16,922 bases of DNA from an uncultured Georgenia sp. (GTDB lineage: Bacteria; Actinomycetota; Actinomycetes; Actinomycetales; Actinomycetaceae): NCBI RefSeq assembly GCF_937958535.1, contig NZ_CALGNQ010000111.1, forward strand, positions 1 to 16,922. The letters are read 5' to 3'. A program made the position numbers and the translations under genes. Below, piece by piece: positions 7,578 to 15,964 of the stretch. The notes under the pieces were generated by a model. That model was given only the letters and a program-made list of their open reading frames with translations. It did no database searches and had not been told where the DNA came from. Numbering within the stretch: position 1 is the stretch's first letter; each line of letters begins with the position of its first letter.

Positions 7578-7611
7578 GGCCCGGTCCGCCCGCTGCCCGG
7601 CGGGCCGGGCC
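7578..7611. terminator. Hairpin between convergent ramB and Rieske gene
   Basis: A 13-bp stem (7578-7590 with 7599-7611, one G-T pair, otherwise Watson-Crick) has an 8-nt loop and begins 14 bp after the ramB stop. There is no T-run. It is probably the terminator of ramB, and possibly also of the Rieske gene, which stops 47 bp away. Confidence 0.6.
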
Positions 7612-7658
7612 TGCGCGGCGAACCAGGTCGGGCGGACCAGCCGGGGCGAGCCGGTGGG

Positions 7659-8075
7659 TCAGCCCACGACGACGTCGCCGGACTCGACGCGGACCTGGAC
7701 CTGCGGGAGCGGCTCGTCGGCGGGGCCGGTGATGACGCTGCCGTCGACCGGGTCGAACTCCGAGCCGTGGCACGGGCAGTGCAGCGCCTCGGTCTGTCGG
7801 CGCACGGTGCAGCCCTGGTGGGTGCACACCGCGCTCAGCGCCACGACCTCGTCCTGCGACACCCGGGTGACGACGACGTCGGCGCCCTCGGCGGTGCGGG
7901 TGACCACCGAACCGCCGACCGGCACCTCGTCGAGGGGGAGCAGCCGCTCCCCGGGACGCGGCAGCGGCGGCGGCTCCTCCCCTCCGCAGGCGGCGAGGGC
8001 GACCGTCGCAGCTCCCGCGCCGGCGAGCGCGAGCACCTGCCGACGGGACGGACCGAGGTGGTGACAGCAGGCCAT
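7659..8075 (-). CDS. Tat-exported Rieske [2Fe-2S] lipoprotein
   Basis: This is a 138-residue protein. The N-terminus has a twin-arginine motif (PSRRQVLAL, R11-R12), a hydrophobic stretch of about 17 residues and a lipobox (VALAAC, lipidated Cys30). It should be folded with its cluster, exported by Tat and anchored outside the membrane. The Rieske fold follows: CTHQGC at 84-89 and CPCHGS at 100-105. Predicted cluster ligands are C84, H86, C100 and H103, and C89/C102 are placed for the disulfide of the high-potential bc1-type class. The C-terminus GPADEPLP is typical. It is not beside cytochrome bcc genes, so its redox partner is unknown. The ATG at 8075 has no Shine-Dalgarno but a -10 seven bases upstream. 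Upstream in-frame codons overlap guaB3 and are rejected. Confidence 0.9.
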   Translation of the reverse strand: MACCHHLGPSRRQVLALAGAGAATVALAACGGEEPPPLPRPGERLLPLDEVPVGGSVVTRTAEGADVVVTRVSQDEVVALSAVCTHQGCTVRRQTEALHCPCHGSEFDPVDGSVITGPADEPLPQVQVRVESGDVVVG

Positions 8076-8088
8076 GGCCAGCAATCTA
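8076..8088 (-). promoter_or_regulatory. Predicted Rieske-gene promoter (leaderless)
   Basis: On the minus strand TAGATT (8088-8083) lies seven bases before the ATG at 8075, so transcription would begin at or one base before the start codon. There is no ribosome binding site in GTGGGTAGATTGCTGGCC. Confidence 0.5.
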
Positions 8089-8100
8089 CCCACCGCCGGG

Positions 8101-8113
8101 TAACCTGGCGTGG
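8101..8113 (+). promoter_or_regulatory. Predicted guaB3 promoter (leaderless), overlapping the Rieske promoter region
   Basis: TAACCT at 8101-8106 lies exactly six bases before the GTG at 8113. No Shine-Dalgarno precedes it. The -35 region would fall at about 8078-8083, on the -10 and leader of the divergent Rieske gene. Confidence 0.5.
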
Positions 8114-9243
8114 TGACCAACGAGATCGAGATCGGCCGCGGTAAGCGGGGGCGGCGGGCGTACTCCTTCGACGACGTCGCCGTCGTCCCCTCCCGACGCA
8201 CGAGGGACCCCGAGGACGTCTCGGTCGGCTGGCAGATCGACGCCTACTACGTCGACATCCCGGTGCTCGCGGCACCGATGGACTCGGTGATGAGCCCCGC
8301 GACCGCGGTCCTGCTCGGCAAGCTCGGCGGCATCGGCGTCCTCGACCTCGAGGGCCTGTGGACCCGCTACGAGGAGCCCGAGCCGATCCTCGCGGAGATC
8401 GCGAGCCTCGACGGGCGCGACGTCACCGCGCGGATGCAGGAGATCTACTCCCGGCCGATCGTCCCCGAGCTCATCACCCAGCGCCTCCAGGAGATCCGGG
8501 CCGGCGGCGTCACCGTCGCCGGGCGGCTCTCCCCGCAGCGCACCCAGGAGCACTGGCGCACCGTCGTCGAGGCCGGGGTCGACCTCTTCGTCATCCGCGG
8601 CACCACCGTCTCGGCCGAGCACGTCTCCTCCACCGCCGAGCCGCTCAACCTCAAGCGCTTCATCTACGAGCTCGACGTGCCCGTGGTCGTCGGCGGCGCC
8701 GGCACCTACACCGCGGCGTTGCACCTCATGCGCACCGGCGCGGCGGGCGTGCTCGTCGGCTTCGGCGGGGGCGCGGCGCACACCACCCGCACCTCGCTGG
8801 GCATCCACACCCCGATGGCCACGGCCGTCGCGGACGTCGCCGCCGCCCGCCGGGACTACCTCGACGAGTCCGGCGGCCGCTACGTCCACGTCATCGCCGA
8901 CGGCGGGGTGGGCCGCTCCGGCGACCTCGTCAAGGCCATCGCCTGCGGCGCCGACGCCGTCATGCTCGGCTCCTCCCTCGCCCGCGCCCAGGAGGCCCCC
9001 GGACGCGGGTGGCACTGGGGCTCGGAGGCCCACCACCCCCAGCTGCCCCGCGGCGAGCGGGTGCACGTGGGCACCGTCGGCTCGCTCGAGCAGATCCTCC
9101 ACGGCCCCAGCGCCACGCCGGACGGCACGGTCAACCTCATCGGCGCGCTGCGCCGCGCGATGGCCACCACCGGCTACTCCGAGCTCAAGGAGTTCCAGCG
9201 GGTGGAGGTCGTCGTCTCCCCCTACAGCCCCAACAACCGGTAG
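8113..9243 (+). CDS. guaB3: GuaB3-family IMP dehydrogenase-related protein
   Basis: This 376-residue protein has the IMPDH/GMP reductase TIM barrel without CBS domains. It starts YSFDDVAVVPSRRTRDPEDV and has the dinucleotide/phosphate segments VVVGGAGTYTAALHLMRTG, IADGGVGRSGDLVKAIACG and AVMLGSSLA. The loop aligning with GPGSICTTR of the GuaB at 1654-3165 reads GGGAAHTTR: His223 replaces the catalytic Cys. The C-terminus GALRRAMATTGYSELKEFQRV is typical of actinobacterial GuaB3. Some cyanobacterial GuaB3 proteins, which keep the Cys, are reported to act as GMP reductases; the activity of this Cys-less version is unknown. GTG at 8113 is preferred for its spacing to TAACCT; GTG at 8110 would add one residue. 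It heads a run with ptsH, whose ribosome binding site overlaps the guaB3 stop. Confidence 0.9.
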   Translation: MTNEIEIGRGKRGRRAYSFDDVAVVPSRRTRDPEDVSVGWQIDAYYVDIPVLAAPMDSVMSPATAVLLGKLGGIGVLDLEGLWTRYEEPEPILAEIASLDGRDVTARMQEIYSRPIVPELITQRLQEIRAGGVTVAGRLSPQRTQEHWRTVVEAGVDLFVIRGTTVSAEHVSSTAEPLNLKRFIYELDVPVVVGGAGTYTAALHLMRTGAAGVLVGFGGGAAHTTRTSLGIHTPMATAVADVAAARRDYLDESGGRYVHVIADGGVGRSGDLVKAIACGADAVMLGSSLARAQEAPGRGWHWGSEAHHPQLPRGERVHVGTVGSLEQILHGPSATPDGTVNLIGALRRAMATTGYSELKEFQRVEVVVSPYSPNNR

Positions 9244-9252
9244 GAGTACTCA

Positions 9253-9522
9253 ATGGCCGAGCGCACCGTCACCATCGGTTCCAAGGTCGGGCTGCACGCC
9301 CGGCCGGCATCCATCTTCGTCAAGGCCGCCGGCGAGGCCGGCATCCCGGTGAAGATCAGCAAGCCCGGCGGCAACCCCGTCGACGCGGCGAGCATCCTCG
9401 GCGTCATGACCCTCGGCGCCAAGTACCAGGACACCGTCGTCCTCACCGCCGACGGTGACGGCGCCGAGGAGGTCCTCGACTCCCTCGCCGAGCTGCTCGC
9501 CCGGGACCTCGACGAGAAGTAG
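9253..9522 (+). CDS. ptsH: HPr phosphocarrier protein of the PTS
   Basis: This is an 89-residue HPr. The active-site motif GLHARPA (residues 13-19) has His15, phosphorylated by enzyme I at the expense of PEP. The regulatory-site region DAASILGVMTLG (44-55) carries Ser47 at the position of HPr Ser46. HPr passes phosphate to sugar-specific EIIA proteins in the cytoplasm. The ATG is preceded by AGGAG (9243-9247), which begins on the last base of the guaB3 stop codon, so translation is probably coupled to guaB3. No enzyme I or EII gene is in the window. Fifty-two bp separate it from fumC; co-transcription is likely but not proven. Confidence 0.95.
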   Translation: MAERTVTIGSKVGLHARPASIFVKAAGEAGIPVKISKPGGNPVDAASILGVMTLGAKYQDTVVLTADGDGAEEVLDSLAELLARDLDEK

Positions 9523-9574
9523 CACCCACACCCCACCCAGACCCGCAGGAACGACCGATCGCTTTGGAGACGCA

Positions 9575-10974
9575 GTGACGCAGGACGCCGACTTCCGTAT
9601 CGAGCACGACACGATGGGGGAGGTGCGGGTCCCGCGCGGGGCGCTCTACAGCGCGCAGACGCAGCGGGCGGTGGAGAACTTCGCGATCTCCGGCATCCGG
9701 CTGTCGCGGCACCACATCGCGGCCCTCGCCGAGATCAAGCGGGCGGCGGCGCTGACCAACGCCGAGCTCGGCGTGCTCGAGGAGGACCTCGCACAGGCGA
9801 TCGCCGAGGCGGCCGAGCAGGTCATCGCCGGGGAGCACGACGAGCACTTCCCGGTCGACGTGTTCCAGACCGGCTCCGGCACGTCGTCGAACATGAACAC
9901 CAACGAGGTCATCGCCAACATCGCCAGCACGATCCTGGGCCGGCCGGTGCACCCGAACGACCACGTCAACGCCTCGCAGTCGTCCAACGACGTCTTCCCC
10001 TCCTCCATCCACATCGCCGCCACCGCCGCCGTGGTCCGCGACCTGCTGCCCGCGCTCGACACCCTCGCCGGCTCCCTGGAACGCAAGGCCGAGGAGTTCG
10101 CCGACGTCGTCAAGGCCGGCCGCACCCACCTCATGGACGCCACCCCGGTCACCCTGGGGCAGGAGTTCGGCGGCTACGCCACCCAGGTGCGCTACGGCGT
10201 CGCCCGGGTCGAGGCCGCCCTGCCGCGGCTCGCCGAGCTCGCGCTCGGCGGCACCGCGGTGGGCACCGGCATCAACACCCCCGCCGGCTTCGCCGCGCGG
10301 GTCATCGCCAAGGTCGCGGAGAACACCGGGCTGCCGGTCACCGAGGCGACCAACCACTTCGAGGCGCAGAGCGCGCAGGACAGCGCCGTGGAGATGTCCG
10401 GGGCGCTGCGCACCGTGGCCGTCTCCCTGGTCAAGATCGTCAACGACCTGCGCTGGATGGGCTCCGGCCCGAACACCGGCCTGGGCGAGATCGCCATCCC
10501 CGACCTCCAGCCCGGCTCCTCGATCATGCCCGGCAAGGTCAACCCGGTGATCCCGGAGGCCGTGGCCATGGTCTGCGCGCAGGTCATCGGCAACGACGCG
10601 ACCATCGCCTTCGCCGGCACGACGGGCTCCTTCGAGCTCAACGTCATGCTCCCGGTGATCGCCCGCAACCTCCTGGAGTCGATCACCCTGCTCGCCAACG
10701 CGAGCGTCGCGCTGGCCACCCGCACCGTGGACGGCATCACCGCCAACGTCGAGCGGGCCCGGGCGCTGGCCGAGTCCTCGCCGTCGATCGTCACCCCGCT
10801 CAACCGGGTGATCGGCTACGAGGCCGCGGCGGCGATCGCCAAGCACGCGGTCGCCCACGGCACCACCATCCGCGAGGCGGTCGAGGCGCTGGGCTACGTC
10901 GAGCGCGGGGAGATCACCCCCGAGCAGCTCGACCGGGCGCTGGACGTCGCCGCGATGACCCGGCCGGCCGAGTG

Positions 10975-10975
<1 letters not shown>
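9575..10975 (+). CDS. fumC: Class II fumarate hydratase
   Basis: This 466-residue, iron-independent fumarase of the aspartase/fumarase superfamily interconverts fumarate and L-malate in the TCA cycle; family members are homotetramers. Key segments are SGTSSNMNTNEV at 101-112, HPNDHVNASQSSNDVFP from 126, AGRTHLMDATPVTLGQE from 181 with the catalytic-pair His185, and the mobile loop GSSIMPGKVNP at 314-324 with Ser315 as the likely catalytic base. GRTH (not GRTQ) and SSND separate it from aspartase. The start is GTG at 9575, four bases after GGAGA; the frame is open further upstream but that part overlaps ptsH in another frame. It ends in a TGATG overlap with aspA. Confidence 0.94.
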
Positions 10976-12513
<1,538 letters not shown>

Positions 12514-12543
12514 CCGCCCGGCGGGACGACACCGCGCGACGGC

Positions 12544-12582
12544 GTGCGTCCCCGGCTGTGCCAGGAGGGGTGCGTCCCCGGC
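12544..12582 (+). repeat. Short direct repeat duplicating the 5' arm of the aspA/ackA hairpin
   Basis: GTGCGTCCCCGGC occurs at 12544-12556 and again at 12570-12582, 26 bp apart. The second copy is the 5' arm of the terminator hairpin. The first copy could pair with the same 3' arm (12588-12599) instead. Confidence 0.6.
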
Positions 12583-12602
12583 GCCGGCCGGGGACGCACC
12601 CC
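12567..12602. terminator. Hairpin between convergent aspA and ackA
   Basis: A perfect 15-bp stem (GGGGTGCGTCCCCGG at 12567-12581 with 12588-12602) has a 6-nt loop. It lies 53 bp after the aspA stop and 4 bp from the ackA stop. No T-run follows. It is probably a bidirectional terminator. Confidence 0.8.
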
Positions 12603-12606
12603 GCTC

Positions 12607-13794
12607 TCAGAGCAGGGAGACCGCCTGCCGGGCGATCTCCTGCTCCTCCCGGGTGGGCACGACGAGCACGGTGACGGCCGAGCGGTCGGTGGAGATGACG
12701 TGCGGCTCACTGCCCACCCCGGCGTTGCGCTGCCGGTCGAGCTCGATGCCGAGGAACTCCAGGCCCTCCACCGCCCGCTCCCGCACCACGGCGTCGTTCT
12801 CGCCGATGCCGGCGGTGAAGCTCAGCACGTCCAGCCCGCCCATGACCGCGGCGTAGGAGCCGATGTACTTGCGCAGCCGGTGGGTGTAGACGTCCAGCGC
12901 CAGCCGGGCCGCGTCGTCGCCCTCGGCGATGAGGCGGTGGATCTCGCGCATGTCGTTGTGGCCCGCCAGGCCCTTCATGCCGGACTGGCGGTTGAAGATG
13001 TCGTCGATCTGGTCGACGTCCAGCCCGCCGACCCGGCGCAGGTGGAAGATCACCGCGGGGTCGATGTCCCCGGTACGGGTGCCCATGACCAGACCCTCGA
13101 GCGGCGTCATCCCCATCGAGGTGTCCACGGCCCGGCCGCCGACGACGGCGGAGGCGGACGCCCCGTTGCCGAGGTGGAGGACGATCTGCCGGAGGGTGTC
13201 GGCGGGGCGGCCGGAGACGATCGCCGCGGTGCGGGAGACGTACTGGTGGGAGGTGCCGTGGGCGCCGTAGCGCCGCACCCGGTAGCGCTGCGCGACCTCC
13301 CGGTTGAGGGCGTAGGTCGCCGCGGCGTCGGGCAGCTCGGAGAAGAACGCGGTGTCGAACACCGCGACGTGCGGGACGTCGGGCAGCAGCTCACGGGCCA
13401 CCTCGATACCCCGCAGGTTGGGCGGGTTGTGCAGCGGCGCGAGCGGGGCGAGCTCCTCGATGTCCGCCATGACCTTCTCGTCCACGACGACCGGCCCGGA
13501 GTAGCGCCGTCCGCCCTGGACCACCCGGTGCCCCACCGCGACGATCCCGGCGTCGGACAGCCGCGGGCCCACCGACCCGAACAGCTCCAGCACCCGCCGC
13601 AGCCCGCTGCCGTGGTCGGCGACGGGCTCGACGAGGGAGGTGTCCTCTCCCCGGAAGGTGTGCCGCAGCCGCCCCACGTCCTCCCCGATGCGCTCGACGA
13701 GACCGGAGGCGACGACGATGCCCGCGTCGGGCTCGATGAGCTGGTACTTGATCGAGGACGAGCCGGAGTTGACGACGAGGACGGTCCTGTTCAC
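12607..13794 (-). CDS. ackA: Acetate kinase
   Basis: This 395-residue enzyme interconverts acetyl phosphate + ADP and acetate + ATP. It has the ASKHA-fold landmarks: VLVVNSGSSSIKY at 5-17 (Asn9), GHRVVQGG at 88-95 (Arg90), VFDTAFF at 145-151 (catalytic Asp147/148 region), GAHGTSHQYVS at 177-187 (His180 region), MGTRTGDIDP from 237 (Arg240) and FTAGIGEND near residue 325. Most kinases have His in HRVVHGG where this one has Gln93, a mild variation. The start is GTG at 13794, with GAGGAG a few bases upstream. The GTGA overlaps the pta stop by 4 bp, so the two are translationally coupled and supply both halves of the Pta-AckA route. Confidence 0.96.
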   Translation of the reverse strand: MNRTVLVVNSGSSSIKYQLIEPDAGIVVASGLVERIGEDVGRLRHTFRGEDTSLVEPVADHGSGLRRVLELFGSVGPRLSDAGIVAVGHRVVQGGRRYSGPVVVDEKVMADIEELAPLAPLHNPPNLRGIEVARELLPDVPHVAVFDTAFFSELPDAAATYALNREVAQRYRVRRYGAHGTSHQYVSRTAAIVSGRPADTLRQIVLHLGNGASASAVVGGRAVDTSMGMTPLEGLVMGTRTGDIDPAVIFHLRRVGGLDVDQIDDIFNRQSGMKGLAGHNDMREIHRLIAEGDDAARLALDVYTHRLRKYIGSYAAVMGGLDVLSFTAGIGENDAVVRERAVEGLEFLGIELDRQRNAGVGSEPHVISTDRSAVTVLVVPTREEQEIARQAVSLL

Positions 13795-15863
13795 TGCTGC
13801 TCCTCACCGGCCTGGGCCTGGATCGCCGTGATGGCCACGGTGTTGACGATGTCCTGGACGAGGGCGCCGCGGGACAGGTCGTTGACGGGCTTGTTCAGGC
13901 CCTGGAGGACCGGTCCGATGGCGACCGCGCCGGCGGAGCGCTGGACCGCCTTGTAGGTGTTGTTGCCGGTGTTGAGGTCGGGGAAGATGAACACCGTCGC
14001 GCGCCCGGCGACGGCCGACCCGGGCAGCTTCGTCTCGGCGACGGAGGCGTCCACCGCGGCGTCGTACTGGATCGGGCCCTCGACCGACAGGTCGGGGCGG
14101 CGCTCGCGGACGAGCTCGGTGGCCGTGCGGACCTTGTCGACGTCGGCCCCGGTGCCCGAGGTCCCGGTGGAGTAGGAGAGCATCGCGATCCGCGGCTCGA
14201 TGCCGAACTGCTCGGAGGTCTCCGCCGAGGAGATCGCGATGTCGGCGAGCTGCTCGGCGTCCGGGTCGGGGTTGACGGCGCAGTCGCCGTAGACGAGCAC
14301 CCGGTCGGCGAGGCACATGAAGAACACCGAGGAGACGATCGAGGTGCCGGGCCGGGTCTTGATGATCTGGAACGCGGGCCGGATGGTGTGGGCGGTGGTG
14401 TGCTGCGCACCGGAGACCATGCCGTCGGCGTGCCCGAGGTGCACCATGAGCGTGCCGAAGTAGGACACGTCGCGCACCACCTCCAGCGCCCGGTCCCGGG
14501 TCATCCCGCGGTGGGCGCGCAGCCGGGCGAACTCCTCGGCGAAGGGTTCGAGCAGCTCGCTCGTCGCCGGCTCGATGACGGTGGCGGCGTCGATGTCGAG
14601 CCCGAGGTCGCTCGCCCGGTCGCGCACGGCGGCCTCCGGGCCGAGCAGGGTGAGGTCGGCGACGCCCCGGGACAGGAGGGTGCTCGCCGCCCGCAGGATG
14701 CGGTCGTCGGTGCCCTCCGGGAGCACGACGTGCTTGCGGGCACTGCGGGCCCGGTCCAGGAGCCGGGCCTCGAACATCAGAGGGGTGACGACGGTGGTGT
14801 GCGGGACGTCGAGGGTGGCGTAGACGGCGTCGGGGTCGACGCTCCGCTCGAAGGCGCTGAGCGTCACGTCCCGCTTGCGCTGGCTGCCCCGGGAGATCGG
14901 GCTGCGCACCGAGGAGACGATGCGCGCCGTCTCGTAGGTGTTGTGGGTCGTGGTGATGATCGGCAGCGAGCGGCCCAGGCCCTGGACCAGCGTGCGCACG
15001 GCCGGGTGGGTCTCGTACCCGCCGTTGAGCACGACGCCGGCGAGGGAGGGGAAGTTCTGCGAGGCGTGCGCGGCGGCGAGGGCGATGAGGACCTCGGAGC
15101 GGTCGCTCGCGGCCACCGCGAGCTGGCCCTCCTTGAGCCGCTCCAGGATGTGCTCGACGTTCATACCGCACACGAGCATCGACTCCACCTCGCGCGCGAG
15201 GAGCTCGTCGTCGCCGGCGATGACGGTGCCGTCCAGCGCCTCGGCGAGGTCCGCCACGGTGGGCGCGGACAGCAGCGGGATCTCCGGGAAGACCCACACC
15301 GGCACGTCGAGGTCGGCCAGGCCCGCCCGGACCTCGTCGATGCGGTCGGGCTCGCAGCGGTTGATGGCGACGGCGGCGACGGTGGCGTGCTCGGAGCGCA
15401 GCTCGGCGGCGGCGATGTCGACCACCTGGCGGATCTCCTCGACGCTGCGCTCCAGCGCCCGCACGGTGAGCAGCACCGGCGCGCCGAGGTTGGCCGCCGC
15501 CCGGCCGTTGAACGAGAGCTCGGCCGGCCCCGCCACGTCGGTGTAGTCCGACCCCACGACGACGACGACGTCGCTGCGCTGCTCGACGGCGTGGTAGCGC
15601 TCGACGATGGTGCTCAGCGCGGCGGTCTCGTCGGCGTGGACGTCGTCGTAGGTGACCCCGACCGCCTCCTCGTAGGTGGTGTCGACGCCGTCGTGGGAGA
15701 CGAGCAGCTCCAGCACGCTGTCCCGCTCGTCACCGGCGCGGACGACCGGCCGGAAGATCCCCACCCGCTCCACCCGGCGGACGAACAGGTCGACCAGCCC
15801 CAGGGCGATCGTCGACTTGCCGGTGCGTCCCTCCGGGGAGGCGATGTAGATGCTGCGCGCCAC
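13791..15863 (-). CDS. pta: Phosphate acetyltransferase, long form
   Basis: This 690-residue enzyme interconverts acetyl-CoA + phosphate and acetyl phosphate + CoA. It is a three-domain long form. The N-terminal P-loop CobB/DethioBtn-synthetase-like domain (residues 1-200) has SPEGRTGKST at 9-18. A DRTGG-type domain spans about 205-320. The catalytic PTA_PTB domain runs from about 362 to the end, with LPEGTDDRILRAA, YGDCAVNPDP and SYSTGTSGTGADVDKV. In E. coli the N-terminal part mediates allosteric control by metabolites. GTG at 15863 is supported by AAGGAG 7 bases upstream; the longer open frame runs into the phosphoketolase gene in another frame. It follows phosphoketolase by 101 bp and overlaps ackA by 4 bp. 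Confidence 0.95.
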   Translation of the reverse strand: MARSIYIASPEGRTGKSTIALGLVDLFVRRVERVGIFRPVVRAGDERDSVLELLVSHDGVDTTYEEAVGVTYDDVHADETAALSTIVERYHAVEQRSDVVVVVGSDYTDVAGPAELSFNGRAAANLGAPVLLTVRALERSVEEIRQVVDIAAAELRSEHATVAAVAINRCEPDRIDEVRAGLADLDVPVWVFPEIPLLSAPTVADLAEALDGTVIAGDDELLAREVESMLVCGMNVEHILERLKEGQLAVAASDRSEVLIALAAAHASQNFPSLAGVVLNGGYETHPAVRTLVQGLGRSLPIITTTHNTYETARIVSSVRSPISRGSQRKRDVTLSAFERSVDPDAVYATLDVPHTTVVTPLMFEARLLDRARSARKHVVLPEGTDDRILRAASTLLSRGVADLTLLGPEAAVRDRASDLGLDIDAATVIEPATSELLEPFAEEFARLRAHRGMTRDRALEVVRDVSYFGTLMVHLGHADGMVSGAQHTTAHTIRPAFQIIKTRPGTSIVSSVFFMCLADRVLVYGDCAVNPDPDAEQLADIAISSAETSEQFGIEPRIAMLSYSTGTSGTGADVDKVRTATELVRERRPDLSVEGPIQYDAAVDASVAETKLPGSAVAGRATVFIFPDLNTGNNTYKAVQRSAGAVAIGPVLQGLNKPVNDLSRGALVQDIVNTVAITAIQAQAGEEQQ

Positions 15864-15929
15864 GTGCACTCCTTCCCTGCTGCGCCGACGGACCGGCTCA
15901 GTGTCTCGCACCCCGGCGACGTCCTGTCT

Positions 15930-15943
15930 GGGCACTTTGTCCC
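15930..15943. promoter_or_regulatory. GGGCACTTTGTCCC element upstream of pta
   Basis: This 14-bp element sits in the phosphoketolase-pta gap, 67 bp before the pta start. It has GGG and CCC ends and an ACTTTG core that resembles the core of RamB sites as I remember them. As a dyad it is imperfect. No good -10 hexamer is seen between it and pta, so pta may be transcribed mainly from upstream of the phosphoketolase gene. Confidence 0.25.
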
Positions 15944-15964
15944 ACTCGCCGGGTGGCGCCTGGG

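Noticed and set aside
15930..15943. Possible DosR/DevR box (GGGACTWWAGTCCC-like) upstream of pta
   Set aside because: Several central positions mismatch on either strand, so a hypoxia box cannot be claimed.
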